Source of the DNA: Gnomoniopsis sp. IMI 355080
Lineage: Eukaryota; Ascomycota; Sordariomycetes; Diaporthales; Gnomoniaceae
NCBI GenBank assembly: GCA_027946555.1
Contig: JAPEVC010000026.1
Location: 62,001-126,000 of the forward strand
Length of the DNA stretch: 64,000 bases
Direction: 5' to 3'
Both the position numbers and the translations under genes were made by a program. The notes beneath the pieces are model-generated. The model saw nothing but the letters and a program-made list of their open reading frames with translations, had not been told where the DNA came from and searched no databases. This document shows, one piece after another, positions 1 through 9,997 of the stretch; position 1 is the first letter of the stretch; each line of letters opens with the position of its first letter.

Positions 1-963
1 CTATACAGACGAAGTCAGTCGGTTCTCGCAGCGAGGTTGTCGCGGACAGGCACTGAGACGTCTTCATCCGCCGGAATGCCCAAAAAAAGTCAATGACATA
101 GTAGTCAAGTACGAACCAACATCAATTCCTGTCGCCACCGTATAGAAGGCATGCTTCAGTTCCAGTTCATGAACGTAGACAGGCACTTCGGTTCCGATGA
201 AGTGTTCCAGCCCGCCACCGTGGTCAAGGTGCAGATGTCCTATGATGACGGCTTTCACGTCCTTGATACTGTGTCCTGTCTTAGCAATAGCCTTGTCGAG
301 GTCATGCTCACCCGGGTCGTAGTCGACTTGGGCAAAGACGTCGTTCACGGGAGTCTAGTATTGGTATCAGTCACTTGCAGTCCTATGCAAAATCACAACG
401 CTCGAGAAGAGAGTGAGGGGGCGGGGCCTTGTGTATCCATACGCCAACAACCTCTGCTCGGATGACCTGGTCAGTGAATTGACAGCCCACATACTCGGCA
501 ACGCGTGGCTTGATAAGCTGCATACCTGGGTAATGACTTCCCGTCCCCGTCTCCCATAGGATTAGCCCCTCCGTGGGATGCTCTATCAATACCGAGATGA
601 CAACCATCTTGCGCCGGACCCGTGGCGCATCCGGGTTGCTCTTCGATGAGACATGGCTGCCACCCTTTGTACACGTTGTTAGACGGCCCAGCCTTTTTGA
701 AACTTGCATACGTGAGGATTGAATAAGACTTGCATTCTTAAGTAGGAAGCCATCATCGCACTCAAGATATCCTAGGTTTAGGAGCTGAAGGTAGTACACT
801 CGTGAGCTTGCAAGTCTTTCACAATCTTCTTCTCATGGGCTGACTCGTACCCAGAGCTTTGTCCCCTATGGCTCTTGGTTAGTAAAATACAAATGCTGGA
901 GGTTCCTGAAAGCGAGCAACATACCTCAGGAGCAATATTGATCAGATCTATGCTTGAAGCCAT
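1..963 (-). CDS. Metallo-beta-lactamase-fold lactonase (AHL-lactonase-like), 3' end cut by window
   Basis: The protein has the HLHLDH metal-binding motif (HxHxDH) followed by GGLEHF and the VYVHELELKHAF stretch, as in fungal and bacterial lactonases of the AttM/AiiA type, which hydrolyse lactone rings with two zinc ions. Readable exons on the minus strand: about 798-526 (LGYLECDDG, VVISVLIEHPTEGLILWETGTG), an 11-nt microexon 453-443 and 354 downward. Introns 525-454 and 442-355 have GTATG donors and give the family join YP-E-VVG-TPVNDVF. A likely first exon begins at ATG 963 (MASSIDLINIAPE) with a GTATGT donor at 924; its acceptor is unresolved, and another intron may lie near 660-720. After VGSYL (about 100) the frame ends at 64, but YYVIDFFW-like sequence continues in another frame, so one base may be missing there. 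The substrate is not readable; sugar or acyl-homoserine lactones are both possible. Confidence 0.72.
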
Positions 964-966
964 CAT

Positions 967-2014
967 GGAATGGTCGTTACTGCGAGGGACTTTAGATTTT
1001 TGCGATTTGGTAGCAAGGGTTATACTTTCTTATGAAGAGTCCTTGTAATCAAGAGGCAAACGGTGTTTTGTGCACTGACGTTCATCTTGTCAGCACTTGA
1101 ACTCTCCAAGACTGCCCTTACGGCAGATCGCCATTAGGTCATGGTGCATCCCACACATCATCATCATCAGATGTTTCTTCCCCGCGGGGCAGTATACGTC
1201 GACGAGCTAGCGAGCAGCATCTCCCATGGGGACACTATGCATTAGGTATGCAGAACGAATATCCTCTTTCCCCGCAAGCCGATCTACCTGCGGCAGACTA
1301 CCATATTGGCCGCGGAGGTGTCGAACTTCGGTCCCGGATTTCCGATTCGGGAGACAGGATGGGGGCCTCCAATCGTGACATTAGCTTACGGTTGTCCTCC
1401 AGTCTGGATTGAGCACACTCCTGAGTCCTTATGGAATACAAAGTGGGGAATGAAGGGTGCTTACTGGGCGGCGACCCGGGGGCGCGCGGATGGCTCGACG
1501 CTCAGCAACAAACCTGGCCTCTTGAGACTAGAAACTGTGTCGATGCCACAATTCAGAAGGCAAGCTGGCTTTCAGCCTCCACCTCTCAATTAGATTCTTC
1601 TGGTTGCGTAACACTTCATACTGTTCACATCGATGAATCACACATAACGCAGTTGTATTGAACGGAATTTTGGCCCAATATGAAAGTTTTGTAGACAAAG
1701 TTGACGAATTAATCTCATATCCAAGCATTTCTCTTGAGAAAATACGACAAGGCTTCCCCATCTCTTTCGCTATACCCAGTGTCTGCTTCCACGGCATCAT
1801 GACAACGCCGGGGCCCCCGCAGCGATGAACGGGGTATGGACGCATATACCTCCAGCATTGGAGAAGACTGTCGACAGCACATCTCCGCTCAAAGCACTGC
1901 TGATTCTCTTCCAACAGCCACAATATCGATCCCACGACTGACAGGCGTTGACAGACGGCTCCAAACCTCTTCGACTGAAATAAAAACAGTTTGAGTGCCA
2001 CTAGAATTGACAAG
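967..2014. other. Intergenic, no supported gene
   Basis: This is the divergent space between the lactonase and the alcohol dehydrogenase. Open frames on both strands at 1306-1661 and 1528-2028 overlap each other, and the minus one runs into the start of the dehydrogenase. They have no recognisable domain. Both promoters presumably lie here, but no clear element was seen. Confidence 0.5.
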
Positions 2015-3304
2015 ATGGCAACCACCACGCTCCCAGCCCAAATGCGTGCCCAACAACTCCATAGCTACAACACGCCCTATGAACTCACTACCACCGAGCC
2101 TGTGCCCACGCCAACCCACCCGGACGACCTGCTCATCCGCGTCGAAGCTGCATCCTACTGTCACACCGATGCCGTCCTAGCCGCTGGGCAAATGCCAGGG
2201 CTACCTACATCCTTTCCTCATGTAAGCTGCCATGAATTTGCCGGCAGAGTTGTCGCCAAATATTCTGCAACGGGCGTCAGCGAGGTGGGTCTCTACTTTC
2301 AAGGAACCAACATCATCTCCCAAGATATCTGGGTTCTTTGACTGACGACTCCTTTTTTCTCTCCCTAGGTGGCAAAGTCATTCGCACCCGGCACGCTTGT
2401 TGCCGTGAATGGACGCGCATACCGCCCGTGTGGTGAATGCAGCGAGTGTCTCAAGACCGTGGGCAACGAACAAGACAACGTGAGATCTGCCAATATCTGT
2501 TCTAATCTTTCTGTCTCTATTCAACTATCTCACACACATACTCGCTTTCTATAGGACGAACCAGGTTATTCCGTCTACTGCCCACTCGCGGAGAACAACG
2601 GCATCAGTAAGGCCGGCGGCTTCCGCGATTATGCCATCGTCGACGCGCGACAAGTCGCGCTCGTGCCTCGTGGCCTGCGCGCCGTCGACGCGGCGCCGCT
2701 AATGTGTGCGGGTGTGACGATCTATGGCGCGCTGAAGCGGTGCGCGCCCCAGCTGAGGCCCGGCGGGAGGGTAGGAATTGTAGGCTGTGGGGGTGGATTG
2801 GGGCATTTGGGGTTGCAATTCGCGGTGAAGATGGGGTATCGGGTTCTTGGGGTGGATACCAAGGACGAAGCGTTGAGGTTGGCGGAGGAGGCGGCTGGAG
2901 GACAAGAAGGGGACAGGCTGAGGATTGTTGATGCGCGGAAGCTGGGGGTTGAGCATCTTGTGGAGGAGGAGGCGCGGGTAGATGCGGTAATCATTTTGCC
3001 AGAGAGTCAACAGGCGTTTGATTATGGGATGGGGATGCTGCGGGATCATGGGAAGTGTGTGGTTGTGTCATTCCCAGAGGCTGGTTTCCACGTGTCGGCA
3101 AGGGATCTTGTCTTTAGGGACGTTACGATCGTGGGAAGCTTGGTGGGGAGCAACAAGACCTTGAGAGAGACGTTGGCGTTTGCTGCCGAACATAACGTCA
3201 GGGCCAAGATTAGGACTTTTCCTTTGTCTCAGCTAAACGAGTTGGTTGAGGCATATCACCGGGCTGACGGTGGGAAATTGGTAGTTGATCTGCTTGAAGC
3301 CTGA
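2015..3304 (+). CDS. Zinc-dependent medium-chain alcohol dehydrogenase
   Basis: Exons 2015-2284, 2369-2479 and 2555-3304 join in phase to 376 aa. The introns are GTGGGT...CTAG (84 bp) and GTGAGA...ATAG (75 bp). Catalytic zinc ligands are visible as C49 (SYCHTD) and H73/E74 (CHEFAG). The structural-zinc lobe has cysteines at 111, 114, 117 and 136; the last gap is longer than the classic seven residues, as in some fungal members. A Rossmann motif (GCGGGLGHLG, about 204-213) is followed by an acidic residue in VLGVDTKDE, which suggests NAD(H) preference by family rule. The start is the ATG just before MATTTLPAQMRAQQL; a second Met lies at residue 10. It is probably cytosolic and oxidises an alcohol or sugar-type substrate. 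It lies between a lactonase (divergent) and a D-galactonate-dehydratase-like gene (same strand), consistent with a shared catabolic role. Confidence 0.88.
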
Positions 3305-4101
3305 TCTTGTCAGGACAACATGTTGATGATTATGCTTTTATCACTGCCCAAACAATACAAGTCAGTCCTGAAATCGTCAAAACTTCCCTCGACATGGTGA
3401 CAGTGCTCCAATAGCTCTCATGCCATGCCATGCACCAAACGTGTGTAGAGAGGGGAGAAACTTGTCCAGCCTTATACCGGCTTCGGACTCGCAAACTTGA
3501 AGTCTTCTGCTCTAAATTCCACAAGCTATGATGAGATTACTCCAGGTCTATAAATCTGGTAGTGCTCGCTGACCTGCCAATGCGCAATATTTCATTTTCC
3601 TGACTGGTACCTACCTACCTAGGTATGTAGTACAAAACCCGCTTGCATACGACTATTTACTGCTATCCGAAATGTTGCTACAACTTTGAATTAAGTAATT
3701 CGTTAATAGCGTCTCATAATGATAGAGTATATGCGAATGTCCCATAGCCTGGGACTTGGGACCTAGGTAGGGTATCGGGCGTTTGAGAGGCCCCTGAAGA
3801 AATTCAACGTCACCCGCAGGCGTCCCCTCACGTCCATCTCCACCAGGCCGGGTCATTGACACCCGACATCTTCTCGCCTTTCTCTTAAGTGAGTGGCCTA
3901 GTCCCATGGTTTTTACACGTCAAACATCCGATACGCTGTAACCTGCGCCTTTTTCTGTTGTCGGTACCGGTGACCACGTAGTTGATACTCGCTGGCTACT
4001 TATTGGCCTGACTAGGTGACATCGAATTCATCCAGTCGTCGCCTGTTCAGCGCCCATTCAAACAAAGAATCACCTAGCCAATTGCACCGGGCGCCAGCAA
4101 T
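3305..4101. other. Intergenic, no gene seen
   Basis: No coding signal is supported. The stretch contains an ACCTAGGT palindrome (3617-3624) inside a run of TACC units, a motif that recurs in other gaps of this window. Confidence 0.5.
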
Positions 4102-5466
4102 ATGGGAAAGATCAAATCCATGGAGTACTTCCGAGTACCTCCTCGCTGGCTCTTTGTCAAGATCACGGACGAGGCAGGCAATGTTGGATGGGGAGAGGCC
4201 ACGCTTGAGGGCCATTCCCAAGCAGTCGAGGGCTGCTTGGATGCATGGTTCGAGAGGTATACTGGTATGGAAGCAGACGACATTGAGCATATTTGGCAAA
4301 TGTGTTGGAGGACAAGCTTCTACCGCGGCGGACCCGTGTTCATGTCAGCATTGGCTGGCATAGACATTGCTCTATGGGACTTGAAAGGTATGTGAACCAA
4401 GATGTAAAGTCTCCAAAGTTGAACGAGGGCTAACTGATCCAAAGCCCGCAAACTTGGAGTTCCTATCTGTACGTATAACCTGCCCAACAGATTAGGGAGC
4501 TCTCCCCTTGTCTCGTCAGGCCTCTACGACTACCCATAAGCGTTGATCGATCTACTAATGCGCCATATCAGATCAGCTTCTCGGAGGCAAAGTCCGTGAC
4601 AAGCTAAGAGTGTATGCCTGGATAGGAGGTAACAGGCCAGGCAATGTTGCAGAAGAGGCGTGGGTCCCTCAAGCCTACCTAAGTCGACAATTCAGAGCAA
4701 ATGCTGATCAAGACCGTAGAAAGGCACGAAAGGCACAAGGATTCAACTGTGTCAAGATGAATGCCACGGAAGATATCGGATGGCTAGACTCACCGTCGTC
4801 CCTGGACTCATGCGTTGAGCGAGTAGCAGCCGTCAAAGAGCTAGGCATGGACGCTGGCGTCGACTTCCATGGACGAGTGCATAAGCCCATGGCAAAGCAG
4901 CTTGTCAAACTTCTTGAGCCCCATAGACCACTTTTCGTCGAGGAGCCCTTGCTTTCTGAGCATGTTGAGGGCATCAAGATTTTGGCTGAACAGACAAGTG
5001 TCCCCATTGCCCTGGGCGAGCGTCTTTACAGCAGGTGGGACGTGAAGCCATTCCTCGAGGCCGGCTGCGTCGATATGCTACAGCCTGATATTTCCCACTG
5101 TGGTGGTATATCTGAGCTGAAGCGAATTGCGGCCATGGCGGAGGCTTACGACGTTGCGCTCGCACCACACTGTCCCCTGGGGCCAATTGCTTTAGCTGCC
5201 AATTGCCAGGTTGACCTGTCGTGTCCGAACTTTGCGATCCAGGAAATGAGTCTGGGAATACATTACAACGCAGGAGCTCAGGATCTCACAAGCTACACGA
5301 AGAACCCGGAAGTATGGGAAGTGAAAGACGGCTATATGGTATATTGACTGGCCCAGGACTTGGCATTGAAGTGGACGAGGAGCAGGTGAGGGCTCTTTCG
5401 AAATCAGCGACGGCGTGGGTCAGTCCAGGCTTCATCGGACCTGGAGGAGAAGTTCGCGAGTGGTGA
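4102..5466 (+). CDS. D-galactonate-dehydratase-like enolase-superfamily enzyme, frameshifted near the C-terminus
   Basis: Exons 4102-4387, 4445-4468, 4572-4659 and 4720 onward join to a mandelate racemase/muconate lactonizing fold. Introns have GTATGT, GTACGT and GTGGGT donors; the third (60 bp) is in frame and could be read through, but removing it restores the family spacing before GFNCVKMNATED. Metal ligands are visible as D in DFHGR, E in EEPLL and E in GERLYS. The two catalytic histidines of the DgoD family sit in DFHGR and APHCPLG. The reaction would be aldonate to 2-keto-3-deoxy-aldonate plus water. The frame stops at 5345-5347 after 341 residues. The expected C-terminus (ILTGPGLGIEVDEE to GPGGEVREW, stop 5464-5466) follows in another frame, as if one base were missing near 5335-5345. 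With that tail the length would be about 382, the usual family length. Confidence 0.85.
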
Positions 5467-6810
5467 GAAGCAGCGCGGACTGTTGCCAGAGAAATTATCT
5501 TGCAAAGAAATTGAAATTTCCACATTGTCACTTCAAGTCAACAAAGTCCAGTGCTCATGTTTCCATCAAAGTTTACTGCTGCATGGACGGTGACTTCCCA
5601 GGGTTTGTGGGGGATGATCGCCCTGTGGGATTCCTTGGGTAAAACCACCACCAAACGCTTCCAGCGCGAACCCTCAATTCTACCGCTCGAGAATAACTCA
5701 GACATACCTAGGTAGCTGGTTGTCCGTATCTGTTAACAGTTCCACAGTCGGAGTATTGGGACAGATTGTACTCCGAGTACTCGTGATACGAGGTCTCATG
5801 GGACCTATTGGATGGTAAAAATGCGGTGATACGTCCCACAGGCAATGATCGATACACTCGGATAATTCATGGAAGGACAACAGCTGCGACTTGCGATAAA
5901 TAGTCCTGGAGCGCCACGAGCACCAAAGGTGGGCATGCAAATAGTGCGCCACAATCCGAATGAGTTGCATGAAATGATCCCGGAATAAACCTCACATAGC
6001 TATCAAAAGTTCCTCAAAGCTACCTCTTGGTAGACGATTCAAACATTTAGACGTTTCCTGCAGTCGATGTGGCGAGTAATAAGAACTCACCTGCATATGG
6101 CACACAACTCCACGTACGGCTCATCCCTTAGGTCAAAATTGCCCAAATGGTAGCCAGGATTCAAATCCAGTCAGATGCCCATTATATCTGAGCGATGCTG
6201 AAGTCAAGAATAGTCTCGATTCTAGACTCTCCACTTCCGGGCATGAAAGAATGCTTCCAGCGGTGCTACATTACAAAGACATGTCTCAAGCAATCCCGCC
6301 ACTCCACATCGCCTGGGCGACTTGTTAGCAACCAGGTGAATTACTGGCTATTCGAAAAACTACCCGGTCGCGGATCTTGGTTATGATGCGGTCGACTCTG
6401 TTCACACCTAGGCATGTGGCACCGTGTCTAGCAAGAACCCCGCAGGTTAAGAGGCTGATCTGGTAGAACAGAGAGTAAATAATTCGGAACTAGACCGTAC
6501 CAGTGGACGCAATAGTCAAGGGAAAGATCATTCCCGGGGAACAGCAAAGTTCATCTTTGTGCACACAGGGCTGTGATGTTTCTACTGTTAGAAGAGTCAG
6601 GGCAATCCGTCGGGTGGCACCGCGCTGGTGCACCCATGAAAACACCGTAGTCGATGGTAGGTCCAACGACGTGAAAAAATAAATAGAGGCAGAGGATGCT
6701 GCTGGATTCAGATTCAACATTGGTATCCGCAACCTTACACCCAGCTCGAATATCCTGCACACACAAGGTTCCCGCAGACAAACTTGAGACTTTGCCTGAA
6801 TTCATCCAAG
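5467..6810. other. Intergenic, no gene seen
   Basis: About 1.3 kb with only short overlapping frames. An ACCTAGGT palindrome lies at 5706-5713. No domain, RNA or transposon signal was recognised. Confidence 0.5.
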
Positions 6811-7340
6811 ATGAAATCATCCATGGTTGCCAACACAGTTCTCGGACTCACTGCCGCAGTCTTTGCCAGTGCAGTTCTAGATGGATCTCATACACTCAAA
6901 GAGAGGAACAACGCAGTGGAAGTGACGCTGTGCAACGATTTCCATGGTGGACAGCCTTGCCAGACATACGATACTTCGTCGGGTTCTTGCCGTATATACA
7001 TTCCACTTTGGGGTCCATCACGAGAAACCTGGGGAGCAGTAGCTAACAAGAAGTAGAAAATGTCGATACGACTAATGCCGGTTACATCTCCTCGTGCAAG
7101 ATCAAGCAGCCCAATGATTATTGCACCTTCTACAAGTAAGCCATAAACCACGACATCGTTCTTACCTCGCACTCATAGCCACATGGTGCAAAAGCTGATT
7201 TTTGAACCTGTTTCAGTGAGTACAACTGCAACGAAGATGCCGAGAAAATTACCGTTCCCTATCCTGGAAACGTGGATTTGGCTGTGAATTACAACTTCGA
7301 CAATCAGGTGCTGAGTTATTTGTGCAACACCAACTATTAG
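6811..7340 (+). CDS. Small secreted cysteine-rich protein, beta/gamma-crystallin-like
   Basis: Exons 6811-6991, 7057-7135 and 7217-7340 join exactly in phase to 127 aa. Introns are 65 bp (GTATAT, GCTAAC branch, TAG) and 81 bp (GTAAGC...CAG). The N-terminus is a signal peptide (MKSSMVANTVLGLTAAVFASA). The mature part has seven cysteines in a pattern seen in fungal secreted crystallin-like proteins: VTLCNDFHGGQPC, GSC, a Y-x-SSC strand, then DYCTFYNEYNC and ITVPYPGNVDL. That is one Greek-key-type repeat pair as I read it; the family call is by pattern only. It is probably secreted to the wall or medium. No close neighbour explains its role. Alternatives are a generic effector-like or structural secreted protein. 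Confidence 0.75.
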
Positions 7341-8567
7341 CATGCCACTGGGGGCTCCTTTCACTATGCGGGTCGGACCGCTTTTTTGAGTAAAGGTCAA
7401 CTTTGGGTTGGCATTTCAGATGGTTGGAAATCATTTCGTTCTGTAATCGCAACTTATTCAACAGTAGGTTGACGGTGTATATTTTGAATAGCCACAAATC
7501 AAAGTCCGCAACCAGATGAAGCGTTTCAACAACGTGTATAGTTCTCTGAAAGGACAATTGATAATGCCATTTGATACAGAGGACATGGAGGGCAATGACT
7601 CTGAATGGTTACTGACAGTTCTCCGTCTTCCATCCCGGCCCTTGATCTTTGTTATTCTAGGCATTCTGATATCTTCCGAGGCGCTAACGAAAACAAGTAG
7701 CCAGAACCTTACAGCTGTTCGTTAGCGAATGCTCAAATATAAAGATCGTTCTGAATGTATACTTATATACAGCCTCTAAAAGAGAATCTCGGCTTGAAGT
7801 GACGATGCACTAATACCATTACCATACAATGTGATATTACCTAGCGACCGCACGCCAGCCAACAGTGAGCACGGCCCCTGAAGGGTCGGCCTTATTGACG
7901 GATGGTGGAGTCACAGACTGTTCAGTTGGACAGCATTCTTGAAATATAGGGACACGGAACGGGGTTACAGTAGTAATGAACAGATCTAAAGAGATACTCT
8001 CTTTTCTAGCCTCTTTTCGTGCTCAATGCTATCGAGACGGCTCGCTGAGGAATTTCTGAAGGCCCTGGAGGAGGGGGACCCAAACCCTGCTGACACTGGC
8101 GCTATTCGACCAGGGTGCTTTTTTTATGATGCTTTGGGGGGCGCGCGGGGCTCGCTCGAGTCGATTGGCCCCGCACGAATCGTGCCACATAACTTTCTGA
8201 GGGGAAAAAAGAGTCTCGCAACAAATGCTCCGTTCACCTCATTCCCGCGACAACTTGTCCAACAGCCAGTATGCGACGAAAGATCACAACTTGAGGCAGA
8301 GGATTGCATCTTTTGATTATGACGTACTGACAAGTTTGCATTTTTGGCTCCCTTGTCCGTGTGCGAAGTTTCTCAAAGACGACGGACTGGGGCACGTTGC
8401 CAGCCTTGGAAGTTCAGAGGTCGGTATGAGAGCATGAGACTGTGACAACTAAGAGAATTCAAACTTGGTCTTTTGAAATCGCTCTCGCCCCTCAAAAATG
8501 CTAAAAGGTGTTTTTGGAATGGGAGTGATATGCTTTTAAAAGCTGGGCACGTTCCAGCGTGCTAGTC
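7341..8567. other. Intergenic, no supported gene
   Basis: Short frames at 7516-7725 (+) and 8026-8437 (+) have no recognisable domain or intron structure. The right end is the promoter region of the U6 gene. Confidence 0.45.
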
Positions 8568-8574
8568 TATATAA
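8568..8574 (+). promoter_or_regulatory. TATA box of U6 snRNA gene
   Basis: TATATAA lies about 25-28 nt before the predicted U6 5' hairpin, the usual spacing for RNA polymerase III U6 promoters in fungi. Confidence 0.7.
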
Positions 8575-8593
8575 TCCAGAGAGCGCAAATGGT

Positions 8594-8757
8594 TCTTGCC
8601 TTCGGGCATTTGGTAAGTTTAGCTCAGTGGTACTGGCGATGCACTCTGAATCAATCACTAACAGAGTCACCAGGTCACTTTGAAACGATACAGAGAAGAT
8701 TAGCATGGCCCCTGCACTAAGGATGACACGCTCAATCAAAGAGAAGCTACCAATTTT
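8594..8757 (+). ncRNA. U6 spliceosomal snRNA with an internal intron
   Basis: The conserved U6 core is unmistakable: GATACAGAGAAGATTAGC with the ACAGAGA box at 8690-8696, then ATGGCCCCTGC and GGATGACACG, ending in AAGCTACCAA before a T-run. The 5' hairpin GCC-TTCG-GGC lies at about 8597-8608, separated from the core by an inserted segment. That segment, 8613-8673 (61 nt), begins GTAAGT, contains CACTAAC (8656-8662) and ends CAG. Removing it restores the usual CATTTG-GTCA-TTTGAAACGATACAG order. The insert therefore looks like an ordinary spliceosomal intron in U6. It also carries TTTAGCTCAGTGG (8618-8630), a good match to a pol III A box. The exact 5' end is uncertain by a few bases. U6 pairs with U2 and the 5' splice site in the active spliceosome. 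Confidence 0.95.
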
Positions 8758-8761
8758 TTTT
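8754..8761 (+). terminator. RNA polymerase III T-run terminator of U6
   Basis: Eight consecutive T residues directly follow the U6 3' sequence CTACCAA, the standard pol III stop and the source of the U6 oligo-U tail. Confidence 0.85.
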
Positions 8762-9196
8762 ATATTTTTTCATCGAGATTCCGATTTTTGCGCCGCGATT
8801 GAATACCTACCTTGTAAAGAGAAGTCATGGTGGTCTTCTGCTAGTCTGAGCCAGGGCTGCATTATGTCAGCGGATGCTGACATAATCATCACTCCTCCGC
8901 CTTAACATTCTTCAAAGGTCAAAGAAATTTCAAATAAAAGCAGACGACACTCATTCATGCCCAGTACCTATTGATCTGATCGTCTTGCAGAGAATGGCTT
9001 TTGGCGTTCAAGCGAACGGAAGCCCGGCTAGTTGTCCTCTACTCCGTGATTCGAAAGATACTTATTGGTCCTTGTATGTGCAGACATGTGGCTTTTCACA
9101 CGCGCCGAAGTAAACAGTACGCGGAGGTATCGAGAAGATCCGGTTCGCGTAGCCAAGGGCGAGCAGCAAAGCTACCTAGCATCTATCCTCGTATTC
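8762..9196. other. Intergenic downstream of U6
   Basis: No gene seen. I looked for a downstream pol III B box (GGTTCGANTCC type) as in budding yeast U6 and found no convincing match. Confidence 0.45.
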
Positions 9197-9409
9197 TCAC
9201 TGTTTAGGTTTTTTGTTCGGATTGCCAAAAGGAGGCGCAAATGGTGGGGGCTTAGGCGGCGCTGGGGCTTTGATCTTTGGCTCCATTGCTGCACTTGGAT
9301 AGTCCCTATGAGGTCCAGACCCAGCGCCATTTCCATAAGGACCAGGCATCACGGGCTTTGGTCCCCCGGGAGTAGACGGTGGAGTTGAAGGTGCCCGTTC
9401 ATTGGACAT
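9197..9409 (-). CDS. Small proline-rich hypothetical protein
   Basis: An open frame of 70 codons starts at ATG 9409 (MSNERAPSTPPSTPGG) and ends NPNKKPKQ. It is rich in proline and glycine with PPKPPP-type runs and a basic tail, and has no signal peptide or domain. The upstream part of the same frame (to 9463) lacks such bias, so the inner ATG was chosen. Not recognised; it could be a short disordered protein or a chance frame. Confidence 0.35.
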   Translation of the reverse strand: MSNERAPSTPPSTPGGPKPVMPGPYGNGAGSGPHRDYPSAAMEPKIKAPAPPKPPPFAPPFGNPNKKPKQ

Positions 9410-9997
9410 GGCCGGAGGTAGTGTATGGAAATAAAAATCTCGAAAGGTGACCTTATTGTTCAAATGGATCTGCGAATCTTGGGAGTTAAATTGTTTCCTT
9501 GTGTTGAATTGCTGAATAAGTCTTTTGTGTATGGTGGTGTCCTCTTGAAGGTGGAACGGGATCTGAAGTGGCTTACGGTGAGACTTGGGGGAAAAAGAAA
9601 ATTATATTGCAGCAGACGCTTCAGTATATATAGACAGAGCATTGACAAGCACTGAATGGGACCAACATCACTGTCACTGCCTTGAAAAATTCATAGCCAT
9701 TCTGTTCAACCTGAAAAGACGCCTGATTGTGGCTTTTGCGTGGACAAAAGTACATCATATAGTCATGGGTCATCAGGGCATCACAGGTATCTGCATATGG
9801 TGGGCCATGAACACTTCGATCCGATCTGGCCCTGCGATATCCCTACCTAGATAGATTCACTTGGACACCATGATCCATCCTCAGACCATTACCGGTGTCT
9901 TGACACTGTCCAAGAACAAGTCATTCAGGGCAAGCAGCAAGCAGGCGGTGATTAATTTGGATTGCTCCGTTATTACATCTAATCCATGTGACTCCTC
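9410..9997. other. Intergenic, no gene seen
   Basis: Only short, non-conserved frames. This is the 3' side of the MFS transporter gene. Confidence 0.45.

Noticed and set aside
1306..1661. Plus-strand frames with W- and P-rich text
   Set aside because: Two frames overlap each other and a minus frame; no domain or splice structure.
1528..2028. 166-codon minus-strand frame
   Set aside because: It overlaps the alcohol dehydrogenase start, has no domain and begins with a non-ATG codon.
8026..8437. Plus-strand frame starting MLSRRLAEEFLKALEE
   Set aside because: Only the first 20 residues look protein-like and the rest is low-quality text; no supporting context.
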